Shown: positions 10,215 to 18,608 of the stretch, in pieces | Numbering within the stretch: the stretch's first letter is position 1 | Layout: each line of letters opens with the position of its first letter | Assembly: GCF_000299575.1 (NCBI RefSeq) | Contig: NZ_AMGO01000021.1 | Location: 248,001-312,000 of the forward strand | Source of the DNA: Oceaniovalibus guishaninsula JLT2003 | Lineage (GTDB): Bacteria; Pseudomonadota; Alphaproteobacteria; Rhodobacterales; Rhodobacteraceae | DNA length: 64,000 nucleotides | Direction of reading: 5' to 3' | Translations under genes and position numbers: made by a program | Notes under the pieces: model-generated | The model's input: only the letters and a program-made list of their open reading frames with translations | Database searches by the model: none | Told to the model about the DNA's origin: nothing

Positions 10215-10945
10215 GACGCCCGCCTTTCACGCAGATGCGCGATGGCCAGCGCGGATCCCAGGCCGAGCGCGAAGGTAACGCCGAAGATCGTCAGGATCCG
10301 TTCGATGGCCAGGTTATAGCGGCCTGTCAGCGGGTCGAAGCCATAGCAGGTCAGCACCAGCCGTTCGGCCAGCCCGCCCACGGTGCCCTGTCCGGCCTCG
10401 ATCAGCGCGCGGCGCATGTCGTCGGGCGCGGGATGGAGCGCGGGGAAAACCCGGCTGACCCGGCCTTCGGGCGTCAGGACAAAGCTTGTCACCGGATGCG
10501 CGAACCTGTCGTATTCGGCGTCATAGACGTAACCGAACCCCATCGCGTCGGTCAGTTCCGCCAGCCGGTCCGGCCCGAGATCGGGCACCAGAGCGGCCGC
10601 CCGCCGGTCGCCGAGGGTTCCGCCCAGAAAGGCATCGCGCGCGGCGGCATTGTCGCGCGGATCCAGACCGACGACGATCAGCCGGTAATCCCGTCCCGCT
10701 GCCAGCCCCGTTCCGGCAAGACTGTCTGCCGTCTGCGCGACCAGCGGGTCGCAGATGTCGGGGCATTCGAAATCCGCGAAGACCAGAACCGCCGGACGGA
10801 TGCCGTCCGACAGGCCCAGCCCCGCCGGAACCTGCGCCGTGTCGCCGGGCCGCAGCCCGACCAGACCGAGTTCGGCCTGCGTCAGCCCCGCCCATGCCGG
10901 AAGTGCGCAGACCAGAAGGGCGAGGATAGCGGAAATCCGTCTCAT
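10211..10945 (-). CDS. SCO1/SenC family copper chaperone
   Basis: A 244-residue SCO/SenC protein with a thioredoxin fold, exported (signal peptide MRRISAILALLVCALPAWA) and probably anchored by a C-terminal helix (ILTIFGVTFALGLGSALAIA). The copper-binding CxxxC motif is CPDIC (C61, C65) and the third ligand is the His in DRFAHPVTSF. SCO proteins load or reduce the CuA site of oxidase subunit II, consistent with its place directly ahead of coxB. SCO proteins with a C-terminal membrane helix are the kind found beside alternative complex III operons. ATGA overlaps join it to the genes on both sides. Confidence 0.9.
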   Translation of the reverse strand: MRRISAILALLVCALPAWAGLTQAELGLVGLRPGDTAQVPAGLGLSDGIRPAVLVFADFECPDICDPLVAQTADSLAGTGLAAGRDYRLIVVGLDPRDNAAARDAFLGGTLGDRRAAALVPDLGPDRLAELTDAMGFGYVYDAEYDRFAHPVTSFVLTPEGRVSRVFPALHPAPDDMRRALIEAGQGTVGGLAERLVLTCYGFDPLTGRYNLAIERILTIFGVTFALGLGSALAIAHLRERRAS

Positions 10946-11286
10946 GGCGTTTCATCCTCGTCGTTCGCGTCCGGCAGCGGCGAGTAGGCGTTGGCGCCCC
11001 GCGCGGCGATCAGCGCCATCGCCTCCTCGATCGGCATGCGGCCCTCGGCGCCGGCAAGGCGGACGCGTTCCCTTTCCCGGTAGGATTGGAATGCCTGAAC
11101 CGGCTCGATCTCCAGCGCGGGCGCGGGAAAGGCCGATAGATTGGATGGCGGGTCGTGCCGGGCGGGCGGGTAAAGCAGCCAGACGGTCACGGCAGCGATC
11201 GGCACGGCGGCGAAGGCCACCGCGATTGCGATGGAAACGCCGACGGGCGGCACGCCGGGCTTTTCGGGGATGCGGGGTTCGGTCAT
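10942..11286 (-). CDS. Small single-helix membrane protein of the ACIII-caa3 operon
   Basis: A 114-residue protein with one predicted transmembrane helix (about 17-38) and a hydrophilic C-terminal tail. The tail contains YRERERVRLAGAEGRMPIEEAMALIAARG. It recalls short proteins I know from other ACIII operons, which end in a similar IPIEEAM-LLA-RG stretch. No cofactor-binding motif is visible. Its position between actF and the SCO gene, with ATGA overlaps on both sides, suggests an accessory or assembly subunit of the supercomplex (ActG-like), but that role is inference. An acidic tail (DANDEDE) closes the protein. Confidence 0.75.
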   Translation of the reverse strand: MTEPRIPEKPGVPPVGVSIAIAVAFAAVPIAAVTVWLLYPPARHDPPSNLSAFPAPALEIEPVQAFQSYRERERVRLAGAEGRMPIEEAMALIAARGANAYSPLPDANDEDETP

Positions 11287-12305
11287 GACGCCCACCTCGG
11301 GCCGACGGCCAGCCGCCCCAGGCTGGCCAGCAACGCGGCCGCCAGCAGGGCCGCGGGGATGGCGCCAAATGCCGCCGGATCGGAAAGCGGCGCGACGATC
11401 CAGACGGTATGCGCCGCGGCCCCGGCAAGGACCAGCGCGCCCGCGACCCGCAGCGCCGGTACGGACCCGCGCCAGGCGGATCGGACGAGGATCGCCAGCG
11501 GCGCGACGGCACCCAGCAGGACCATCGCCCAGATGAACGGCAGCCCCGGTCCGCGATTGCGCGCCAGATACCACGCGGCCTTGCCCGGCAGATCGCCCGA
11601 CCAGCTGACCAGAAACTGCATCCCGGCCAGATAGACGACGCCCAGCAATCCGGTCAGAAGCAGCGCGCCCCAATCCGACCGCGCCTGCCCGTCCGCCCCC
11701 GACAGGCCCAGCACGGCGGGCAGGGCAAACGCGCAGGCGATCTGCGTGATGGCCAGCATCGCCGCGAAGTCGGTCGAGGTGAAGCCGGGCGCCAGCGACA
11801 GCAGCCAATCGACCCCCGCGACCGAAATCGTGACGCCGTAAAGCACAAGGGCCACGGCCGCGACGACCGGCCCGGCCCTGCGCATCGCGACCAGCGCGAT
11901 GCCCGCCCAGACAGCCAGGATCAGCACCAGCCGCAGGGTCCAGAACGGCATGTTCAGCCACAAGGCCCCGACTTCGCCCCACGGCCCAGCGCCGTTTATC
12001 CAGGGATAAAGCAGATCGCGGGCGGCGAAGACCACGGCACCCCCCAGCGCCAGGGCCGGCGTCGCCGCTGCCGCGATCCCCAGCCAGGGATCGCCCGCCA
12101 ACCGCCAGCGGCCGCCGGTCAGCGTGTGGATATGGATGACCACCGCCGATCCGGTCGCGACGGACAGCGCGAAGACCCATCCTGCCAGCCATCCCCGCGC
12201 CGCCGCAAGCGGATCGGCCATGGCCAGCAGGACCAACCCGGCGACCGACGCAAGCGCCACAAGACCCGACCCGAGAGCGGTGCGGCGGACGGCGCGGACG
12301 GTCAC
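11283..12305 (-). CDS. actF: Alternative complex III subunit ActF
   Basis: A polytopic membrane protein of 340 residues with about ten predicted helices and no cofactor motifs. It sits directly after the monohaem cytochrome gene actE. By gene order and general character it is ActF, the smaller NrfD-related quinol-site subunit of alternative complex III (quinol:cytochrome c oxidoreductase). It is shorter than many ActF proteins (often about 400 residues). Recognisable segments include LWLNMPFWTLRLVL and GVDWLLSLAPGFTSTDFAAML, the latter typical of the family. ATGA overlaps link it to actE and to the 114-residue gene. Confidence 0.85.
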   Translation of the reverse strand: MTVRAVRRTALGSGLVALASVAGLVLLAMADPLAAARGWLAGWVFALSVATGSAVVIHIHTLTGGRWRLAGDPWLGIAAAATPALALGGAVVFAARDLLYPWINGAGPWGEVGALWLNMPFWTLRLVLILAVWAGIALVAMRRAGPVVAAVALVLYGVTISVAGVDWLLSLAPGFTSTDFAAMLAITQIACAFALPAVLGLSGADGQARSDWGALLLTGLLGVVYLAGMQFLVSWSGDLPGKAAWYLARNRGPGLPFIWAMVLLGAVAPLAILVRSAWRGSVPALRVAGALVLAGAAAHTVWIVAPLSDPAAFGAIPAALLAAALLASLGRLAVGPRWAS

Positions 12306-12850
12306 GGTGCCACCTCGGACGGAAAGGCGGTGTCGACCGGCACGTCGCCGCGCGCGGGGTGGGACGGCGCGACGCCCCCGGCAAGCTGCAACGCGCGGAT
12401 ATAGGCGACGATGGCCCAGCGGTCGGCGGGCGGCACGCGGTCGCCATAGGGATACATCACGCCGAAACCGTTCTCGATCACGCCAAGGAAATGGGCCGCA
12501 GGGGCCGCGCGCAGGCGGGCCGTCAGGTAGGACGGCGGCGGCGGAAAGCCCCGCTGCACCACACGGCCGTCGCCCGTTCCGTCATAGCCGTGGCAGGGCA
12601 TGCAGTAGATGGTGAACCGTTCTCGCCCGCGTTCCAGCAGGGCCGGCGTGACCTGTGGCGGGACGATCAACGATTCCAGCCGGTCGATGGCCCCGCGCGC
12701 CACGGTGCCGGCAACCAGCGGTCGCGCCGACGCGCCGTCGGACCATGCGCCGGACGGGTCATAGGCGACGTCCTTGGGCTGCTCGGCCATATCCTGCCAG
12801 CAACCCGCCAGCGCGATCAGCGCGGCGAGGGCGATCAGGCGCCGCATCAT
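12302..12850 (-). CDS. actE: Alternative complex III subunit ActE, monohaem cytochrome c lipoprotein
   Basis: A 182-residue exported monohaem cytochrome c. The N-terminus is a lipoprotein signal with a lipobox (ALIALAGC), so it should be anchored in the outer leaflet of the inner membrane. The haem motif is CMPCH, and the axial methionine is probably in NGFGVMYPYGDRVPPADRW, matching the ActE family. In ACIII, ActE passes electrons from the ActA haems toward the oxidase or a soluble carrier. It overlaps actD and actF by ATGA on either side. Confidence 0.9.
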   Translation of the reverse strand: MMRRLIALAALIALAGCWQDMAEQPKDVAYDPSGAWSDGASARPLVAGTVARGAIDRLESLIVPPQVTPALLERGRERFTIYCMPCHGYDGTGDGRVVQRGFPPPPSYLTARLRAAPAAHFLGVIENGFGVMYPYGDRVPPADRWAIVAYIRALQLAGGVAPSHPARGDVPVDTAFPSEVAP

Positions 12851-13371
12851 TCCACCACCTCGGCCGCGATGACTTCGGGCCGGGCGCGCAGCAACTCGAC
12901 CGCGCGATAGCGCGCCTGACGGTCGTTCATGTCCACGGTCAGGAAAAACCCGTCATCGGTGATTGCTGCCGCCTCGCGCGCCTCGAATATCGGGTGATGG
13001 GGCCGGGGCAGCGCGCTTTTCCACAGCATCGTGACGAACCCCGCGATGGCCGCCGCGGCGATCCCCGTCTCGAACGTGGCAAAAAGGTAGGCGGGCCAGG
13101 AGTTAAGCGGCCGGCCCCCTGAATTGATCGGATAGCCGTAGACCGAATTCCACCATTGCAGCGCGAAGATCGCCGCAGCGCCCACCAGCCCCGCCACCAG
13201 CATCGCCGGCCGGACGGGCGAGGCGCGCAATCCCAGCGCCGCATCCATGCCTTCGATGACATGGGGGGAATGGGCATCCGCCGTCTCGAACCCCAGTTCG
13301 CGCGCGGCGCGGGCCAGCGACAGCAGGTCGTCGGCATCGCGCACCCGTGCCATGAACAGCCCCTGGGTCAT
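12847..13371 (-). CDS. actD: Alternative complex III subunit ActD (DUF3341)
   Basis: A 174-residue protein with two transmembrane helices (about 54-71 and 93-117), matching the DUF3341/ActD family, which forms a cofactor-free membrane subunit of ACIII. Characteristic segments are the N-terminal DDLLSLARAARELGF and the central WWNSVYGYPINSGGRPLNSWPA, followed by PHHPIF. The C-terminal soluble domain ends in RPEVIAAEVVE. ATGA overlaps with actC and actE fix both ends. Confidence 0.92.
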   Translation of the reverse strand: MTQGLFMARVRDADDLLSLARAARELGFETADAHSPHVIEGMDAALGLRASPVRPAMLVAGLVGAAAIFALQWWNSVYGYPINSGGRPLNSWPAYLFATFETGIAAAAIAGFVTMLWKSALPRPHHPIFEAREAAAITDDGFFLTVDMNDRQARYRAVELLRARPEVIAAEVVE

Positions 13372-14756
13372 GCCTCGGCCTCGCGCGTGCGTTCCTTGAC
13401 CTCGTGGATCGAAACGGCCGGCACCAGCCTGACGAACAGCAGGAACATCCAGGCGAAGAAGCCCAGCGTTCCGGCCAGCAGCAGCCAGTCCCAGATCGTC
13501 GGCACATAGACCCGCCATTGCGACGGCAGATGGCCGCGCGACAGGGTTTCCGAGATGATCAGGATCCGCTCGAGCCACATGCCGACATTGATCAGGATCG
13601 CGACCGCGATCACGATGGGCAGCGACCGCCGCGCGGCCCTGAACGCGTATAGCAGCGGAAAGAGGCAGTTGCAGGCCAGCATCGTCCAGTAGAATGGTGC
13701 ATAGATGCCCTGAAACTCGAACCAGGTGACGAAGCGTTCCGAATAGTCGCCGGAATACCACGCGAAGAACCATTCGGTGACGTAGGATATCGACATGATC
13801 AGCGATGCGACCAGCAGGATCCGCGCCATGACGTCGAAATGGTTCATCGTGATCAGGTCGTGCAGTCCCAGTCCGCGCCGGATCAGCGCGGCCAGCACGA
13901 CCACCATCGCAAAGCCCGAAAACATCGCCCCGACGACGAAATAGGGCGGAAAGATCGTTTCGTTCCAGCCCGACATCACCCCGGCGGCAAAGTCCATGCC
14001 GACGACAGAATGAACCGACACCACCAGCGGCACCCCCAGGGCGGCCATCGCGCGATAATACGCCTCGTAGTGGTGCCAGTGTCGTGCCGAGCCGCGCCAG
14101 CCCAGCGCGAAGGCGCCGTAAATCTTGCGTCCGATGCGGCCCTTCGCCTTGTCGCGCATCGTGGCAAAATCGGGCAGCGCGCCGGTATACCAGAACAGCA
14201 GCGAAAAAATTAGATAGCTGGCGATGGCGAAGAAGTCCCAGACCAGCGGGCTGCGCCATTGCGGCATCAGGTCCATCGTGTTGGGATAGGGCACCAGCCA
14301 AAAGAAGAACCACGGCCGCCCCAGATGGAAGATCGGGAACAGGCCCGCGATGGCGGCGGCGAACAACGTCATCGCCTCGGCAAACCGGCTGATCGAAGCG
14401 CGCCAGCGCTGCCGCGTCAGCAGCAGCATCGACGAAATCAGCGTGCCCGCATTGCCGATGCCGATCCACCAGACATAATTGGCGATGGCGAAGCCCCAAA
14501 CGTTGGTGGTGTTGATCCCCCAGATGCCGACGCCCTGCCAGACCAGCCAGACCAGGCTGACGATCATCGTCACGGTCAGCCCGCTGGCGGCGACGAAGGC
14601 GATCCACCACAGCCGCCCGAACCGCTGCTCCAGCACCGGATCAGCAACAGTGGCGGTGATCCTCGGATTCGGCATGCCGACCGGCAGATAAGCGCGCGCG
14701 ACCTCGTCCGCGGCATTCTGGGCGCGGATGGCCGGGGTATCCGCCGTCAGGCTCAT
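13368..14756 (-). CDS. actC: Alternative complex III subunit ActC (NrfD-like)
   Basis: A 462-residue NrfD/PsrC-family integral membrane protein with about ten helices, the main quinol-oxidising subunit of ACIII. Recognisable motifs include GIWGINTTNVWGFAIANYVWW, RWRASISRFAEAMTLF, GLFPIFHLGRPWFFFWLVPYPN and SVVGMDFAAG. The frame is open further upstream but the ATG at 14756 overlaps the actB stop as ATGA and matches the family start. It pairs with ActB and is thought to be the quinol entry point in the membrane. Confidence 0.95.
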   Translation of the reverse strand: MSLTADTPAIRAQNAADEVARAYLPVGMPNPRITATVADPVLEQRFGRLWWIAFVAASGLTVTMIVSLVWLVWQGVGIWGINTTNVWGFAIANYVWWIGIGNAGTLISSMLLLTRQRWRASISRFAEAMTLFAAAIAGLFPIFHLGRPWFFFWLVPYPNTMDLMPQWRSPLVWDFFAIASYLIFSLLFWYTGALPDFATMRDKAKGRIGRKIYGAFALGWRGSARHWHHYEAYYRAMAALGVPLVVSVHSVVGMDFAAGVMSGWNETIFPPYFVVGAMFSGFAMVVVLAALIRRGLGLHDLITMNHFDVMARILLVASLIMSISYVTEWFFAWYSGDYSERFVTWFEFQGIYAPFYWTMLACNCLFPLLYAFRAARRSLPIVIAVAILINVGMWLERILIISETLSRGHLPSQWRVYVPTIWDWLLLAGTLGFFAWMFLLFVRLVPAVSIHEVKERTREAEA

Positions 14757-17536
14757 GCCCGCTCTCCGGGGTCGCGATCCTCGATCCGGGCCAGATAGGT
14801 CGTGCGCGGACGGGTGCCCAGTTCGCCCAGCAGCGCGTAATGGCGCGGATCCTCGCGCAGCCGGGCCACCGCCGATCCGTCCGCGTTCAGATCGCCGAAG
14901 GTGATGGCGACGGTCGGACACGCGTCCTGACAGGCCGTGCGGACGGCGCCGGGCGGGATCGGGCGGTTCTCGCGCGCGGCTTCGTGGTGCGCGCGCTCGA
15001 TCCGCTGGACGCAATAGGTGCACTTCTCCATCACGCCACGGGCACGGACGGTGACTTCGGGGTTGCGCAAGGCGGCCAGCAGATCGGCGCCGTCCTCGGG
15101 AACATCCTCGACCCGTCCGGCGATGGCGGGCTGGCCGTTGGCATAGTCGAAGAAGTTGAATCGGCGCACCTTGTAGGGGCAATTGGCCTGGCAAAAGCGC
15201 GTGCCGACGCAGCGGTTATAGACCTGCACGTTCAGGCCCTGACCGTCATGGACTGACGCCGCCACCGGGCAGACCGGTTCGCACGGTGCCTTTTCACAAT
15301 GCATGCAGGGGATGGGCTGGAACGACGGCGCGCCGTCGTCGCGTTCATAGGCGTCGATGCGCAGCCAGTGCATGACGCGGCCGCGGTCGATCTCCTCGGG
15401 GCCGACGACTGGCACGTTGTTTTCGGACTGGCAGGCGACCAGGCAGGCGTTGCACCCGATGCAACGGTCGAGGTCGATCACCATGGCCCAGGCATTCGGC
15501 GCAGAGTTCCAGGGCGGATAGAAGGATGGCTGCGGGCCTGCGGCGTCGAGCGTGGGGTCCGAGGCCGGAACGCTGCGCAGGATGTCGCGCGGGCCCTGTT
15601 CGAAATGATGTTGCGTGCGGTGGACCGGCAGGCGCGAACCTGTCGGCGTGACGGTCACGCCCGTCACGACGGTGGCGCCACCCGGCGGCGACAGGATCGC
15701 GGCATTCGCCCCCACATCCGACCCGATCGGCCCGGCCATCCGCCGTCCGTATCCAAGCGCCATCGACAGCGTGCCTTCGTGCTGACCCTTCAGGATCAGC
15801 ACCGGCGCCTCGACAGTGCCGCCCCGCCCGCCGATGCGCACCGCATTGCCGTCTTCCAGTCCCATGCGCAACGCATCGGCGGGGGCCATCCACACAGCGT
15901 TGCCCCAGACCTGCTTGGTCACCGGCTCGGGGCATTCCTGAAGCCAGGCATTGCCGGCCCCGGCCCCGGTCCAGACCGACGAGGACGGACGCAGCAGCAG
16001 TTCGAACCCCTCGTCCGCAGGGAAGGGCGCATGGAACGGATCGGCGTCGAGGTCGGGCGATATGGGCGCGAAGGCAGTGCCTTCGATCACGCCTTCGTGC
16101 AGCGCGCGGGTCCAGAACGCCTCGAACTCCGGCCCGTCGGCGTCGCGGGCCGCCTGCCAGGTTTCGCGCAGGATCGTGCGCGCCGGGGCAGCGGCGGCAG
16201 GGCCGCGCACCAGAAGGTCGAGCACCTCGTGACGCGACCGCGATCCGTGCAGCGGCGCGATCAACGGCTGGACCAGCGCCACCGTCCCGTCGGGTCCGCG
16301 CAGATCGGACCAGTCCTCCAGCGGATGCGCCAGCGGCAGGCGCCAGTCGCAATGCGCCGCCGTGTCGTTGAACGTGACGCCGCCGAAGACCGTCAGCGGA
16401 ACATGCCGCATCGCATCGGCGAACCCGGCCGAGGGCAGATCGTGGACCGGATCGGCGTCGAGCACGACCAACGCGGTCACGTCGCCCGCCTGCATGTCAT
16501 CAGCCAGCGCGCCAACCGGATCGGGCCGCAAACCCGCCCATGTGTCGGCGGTGGGGCGCCAGTCCAGCGGCGCGCCCAGCCGCGCGTTCAGGCGGGCCAC
16601 GGCCAGCGCGGCCTGCGGCGGCAATTCGGGCGCCGCCAGCACCAGCGCGCCGGCACCCGCCCTTTCCAACCGAAGGGCCGTGGCCTCGGCCAGATCGCGC
16701 AGGCGCGGTGGCGGCAGCGGGGCGGATCCGGTGCCGCCCAGCCGCATCTCCAGCCATTCTGCCAGTGCCGCCAGTTCGGCCATGCCGGCCATCACGCGCC
16801 GGTCGGCCTTGGCGCCCGTCAGCGACGGCGACGGCTCGAACACTTCAAGCCGAAGGGCGTCGGGCCGGACGGCGCGCGCCTCTGCAAAGGCCCGCGCCGT
16901 CGCGATCTGGCCAGGACCGGGCCCAAGGAAGTCGCATCCGAGGCTGACCGCCAGCGTGACCCGGTCGAATGCGGGCCACATCCGCAGCCGTCCGTCGCCC
17001 AACGGCATCTCGAGCGCCGTGGCGGGCGGCCGGGCAGCATGCCAACGCATCTGCGGGCGGCGTTCCAGCAATGCCGCGATCTGCCGGGCCATCGTCGGCG
17101 ACGCGACCGGCCCCGTCAGCAGCCGCGCGCCTTTTCCGTCGGGCGGCAGGCCCCGCGGCAGCGCCGTCTCGAACGCCAGCCAGGATACCGGGATCGTCCC
17201 CTGTCGGGGGGCGCGCGGACGGTGCGGATCGAACAGGTCGAGGATCGCCGCCTCGGCAAAGACGTCCGTGGCCCCTTGGCTGGCGGGATGCGCGGGGTTG
17301 CCGTGCACCTTGGTCGGCCGGCCCTCGTGGCTTTCGACGATAACCCCCCGCCCCGCCCCGCCCAGCGGCAGCGCGGTGGCGAAGAACATCGGCTGCCCCG
17401 GCACCAGCCCCTCGGGCTGGGCGATGTAGGGGACGATCTCGTCCTCGGGCTCGGAACAGCCGGCGACCAGGGACGCGGCACCGGCCGAGAACAGCTTGAG
17501 CGCCTCGCGCCGGGTGGGTCCGGTCAGCGGTGGCAT
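14753..17536 (-). CDS. actB: Alternative complex III subunit ActB (molybdopterin-like/Fe-S fusion)
   Basis: A 927-residue periplasmic subunit of ACIII. The N-terminus has a Tat-type signal with a lipobox (TRREALKLFSAGAASLVAGC). The large N-terminal domain resembles molybdopterin oxidoreductases but, as known for ActB, is expected to carry no pterin. The last 230 residues form a ferredoxin-like domain with four cysteine clusters (CIGCNACLVAC, CMHCEKAPCEPVCP, CVGTRFCQANCP, CTYC and a final CQDACP). The ATG at 17536 has GGAG 8 bases ahead; a GTG at 17545 lies too close to that site. The start overlaps the actA stop by 13 bases. Confidence 0.93.
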   Translation of the reverse strand: MPPLTGPTRREALKLFSAGAASLVAGCSEPEDEIVPYIAQPEGLVPGQPMFFATALPLGGAGRGVIVESHEGRPTKVHGNPAHPASQGATDVFAEAAILDLFDPHRPRAPRQGTIPVSWLAFETALPRGLPPDGKGARLLTGPVASPTMARQIAALLERRPQMRWHAARPPATALEMPLGDGRLRMWPAFDRVTLAVSLGCDFLGPGPGQIATARAFAEARAVRPDALRLEVFEPSPSLTGAKADRRVMAGMAELAALAEWLEMRLGGTGSAPLPPPRLRDLAEATALRLERAGAGALVLAAPELPPQAALAVARLNARLGAPLDWRPTADTWAGLRPDPVGALADDMQAGDVTALVVLDADPVHDLPSAGFADAMRHVPLTVFGGVTFNDTAAHCDWRLPLAHPLEDWSDLRGPDGTVALVQPLIAPLHGSRSRHEVLDLLVRGPAAAAPARTILRETWQAARDADGPEFEAFWTRALHEGVIEGTAFAPISPDLDADPFHAPFPADEGFELLLRPSSSVWTGAGAGNAWLQECPEPVTKQVWGNAVWMAPADALRMGLEDGNAVRIGGRGGTVEAPVLILKGQHEGTLSMALGYGRRMAGPIGSDVGANAAILSPPGGATVVTGVTVTPTGSRLPVHRTQHHFEQGPRDILRSVPASDPTLDAAGPQPSFYPPWNSAPNAWAMVIDLDRCIGCNACLVACQSENNVPVVGPEEIDRGRVMHWLRIDAYERDDGAPSFQPIPCMHCEKAPCEPVCPVAASVHDGQGLNVQVYNRCVGTRFCQANCPYKVRRFNFFDYANGQPAIAGRVEDVPEDGADLLAALRNPEVTVRARGVMEKCTYCVQRIERAHHEAARENRPIPPGAVRTACQDACPTVAITFGDLNADGSAVARLREDPRHYALLGELGTRPRTTYLARIEDRDPGERA

Positions 17537-18180
17537 GTCGAACACTCCGCCAGGTTGCCGTCGTGAATGTCGTAATAATCCAGCAGGCGCTGGGTCTCGG
17601 CCCTAGATGCCTGGGGCCGGGGCGGGAACGGCAGATAGATGTCCTCGGGCCGGCGCAGGTTCGGCCCCACATCCCGGTGACAGGACAGGCACCATTCCAT
17701 CGTCAGCGGCGCGTCCTGACGCATCAGCTTCATCTCGCCGACCGGACCGTGGCAGGTCGTGCAGCCGACGCCGTTCGTCACATGGACGGAATGGTTGAAA
17801 TACACATAATCGGGCAAATCGTTGACCGGCCGCCACTTCAGCCGCACACCCGTCACCAGGCTTTCGCGGACCGGGGCCAGCATCTCGGAATTGGTCCAAA
17901 GCTGGCTGTGACACGTCATGCAAGTCGTCGTCGGCGGGATGCCCGCCTTGGCCGACACCTCAACGCTGGTATGGCAATAGCGGCAGTCGATCCCGATCTC
18001 GGCGGTATGGTGCGCGTGACTGAAGGGGATCGGCTGTTCGACCGTGCGGTCCTGCCCGGTGACATAGTCGGATCGTGCCAGCGTCATCCCCAGCGCCGCG
18101 GCGGACAGCGGCACGACGATCAGTGCCAGCAGAACCAGCCGCGTGACCGTGTTCGCCCCGGATCCGAAGGGTTGAGCCAT
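17524..18180 (-). CDS. actA: Alternative complex III subunit ActA, pentahaem cytochrome c
   Basis: A 218-residue pentahaem cytochrome c, first gene of the ACIII-caa3 operon. An N-terminal uncleaved helix (about 13-33) anchors it. The five haem motifs are CRYCH (66-70), CMTCH (87-91), CTTCH (140-144), CLSCH (164-168) and CSTCH (213-217). Additional His residues (SHAHH, FNHSVH) can provide sixth ligands. It shuttles electrons from the ActB clusters to ActE or the oxidase. I chose ATG 18180 because AGGA lies 8 bases ahead and the protein then starts just before the anchor; two further in-frame ATGs up to 18267 would add a hydrophilic, Cys-rich leader unlike the family. Confidence 0.93.
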   Translation of the reverse strand: MAQPFGSGANTVTRLVLLALIVVPLSAAALGMTLARSDYVTGQDRTVEQPIPFSHAHHTAEIGIDCRYCHTSVEVSAKAGIPPTTTCMTCHSQLWTNSEMLAPVRESLVTGVRLKWRPVNDLPDYVYFNHSVHVTNGVGCTTCHGPVGEMKLMRQDAPLTMEWCLSCHRDVGPNLRRPEDIYLPFPPRPQASRAETQRLLDYYDIHDGNLAECSTCHR

Positions 18181-18301
18181 GGGCAGATCCTGACTGCACA
18201 TCCGAAAGACGGCACCCCCGGATGGGCACGTCTGACGGCAAACGCAGTCCGCACGGAATGGGTTCACCGAAATTTTCCAAAGCCCTTCCGGGGCGTTGGC
18301 G

Positions 18302-18595
18302 TCAGTCCAGCCGCCAGCCCGGATGCGCGAACCAGGTCAGCGGCGGCGGCCCCTCGGCCCGGACGCGCAGACGAATCCGTTGGCCCCCGGCATCGGCGCA
18401 CCCGTCCACCTGGCCCCTGCGCGCCATGATCGCAAGGTCGGGTTCCGCGCCCGACAGCATCAGCGGCCAGTCGTCCACGCGTCGCACTTCCTCGACCCGG
18501 ACGTGAAGCTCGACGAAATCCGCGCGGTGCGGGGCGGGCAGGATCGCCAGCAGGATTCCCACGATCTCGGCCCAGTTCTCGACGATCTGGCTCAC
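18302..18595 (-). CDS. Hypothetical protein, 97 aa
   Basis: A small open frame, 13 bases after the metalloprotease stop codon and on the same strand. The N-terminal residues (WAEIVGILLAILPAP) are weakly hydrophobic; the rest is mixed, with RADFVELHVRVEEVRR and a C-terminal PPPLTWFAHPGWRLD. I do not recognise a family and see no cofactor or catalytic motif. Tight spacing suggests co-transcription with the metalloprotease. It ends 121 bases before actA; that intergenic stretch probably holds the start of the ACIII transcript, but no clear promoter boxes stand out. Confidence 0.45.
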   Translation of the reverse strand: MSQIVENWAEIVGILLAILPAPHRADFVELHVRVEEVRRVDDWPLMLSGAEPDLAIMARRGQVDGCADAGGQRIRLRVRAEGPPPLTWFAHPGWRLD

Positions 18596-18608
18596 CGCGT
18601 CACCGGGT

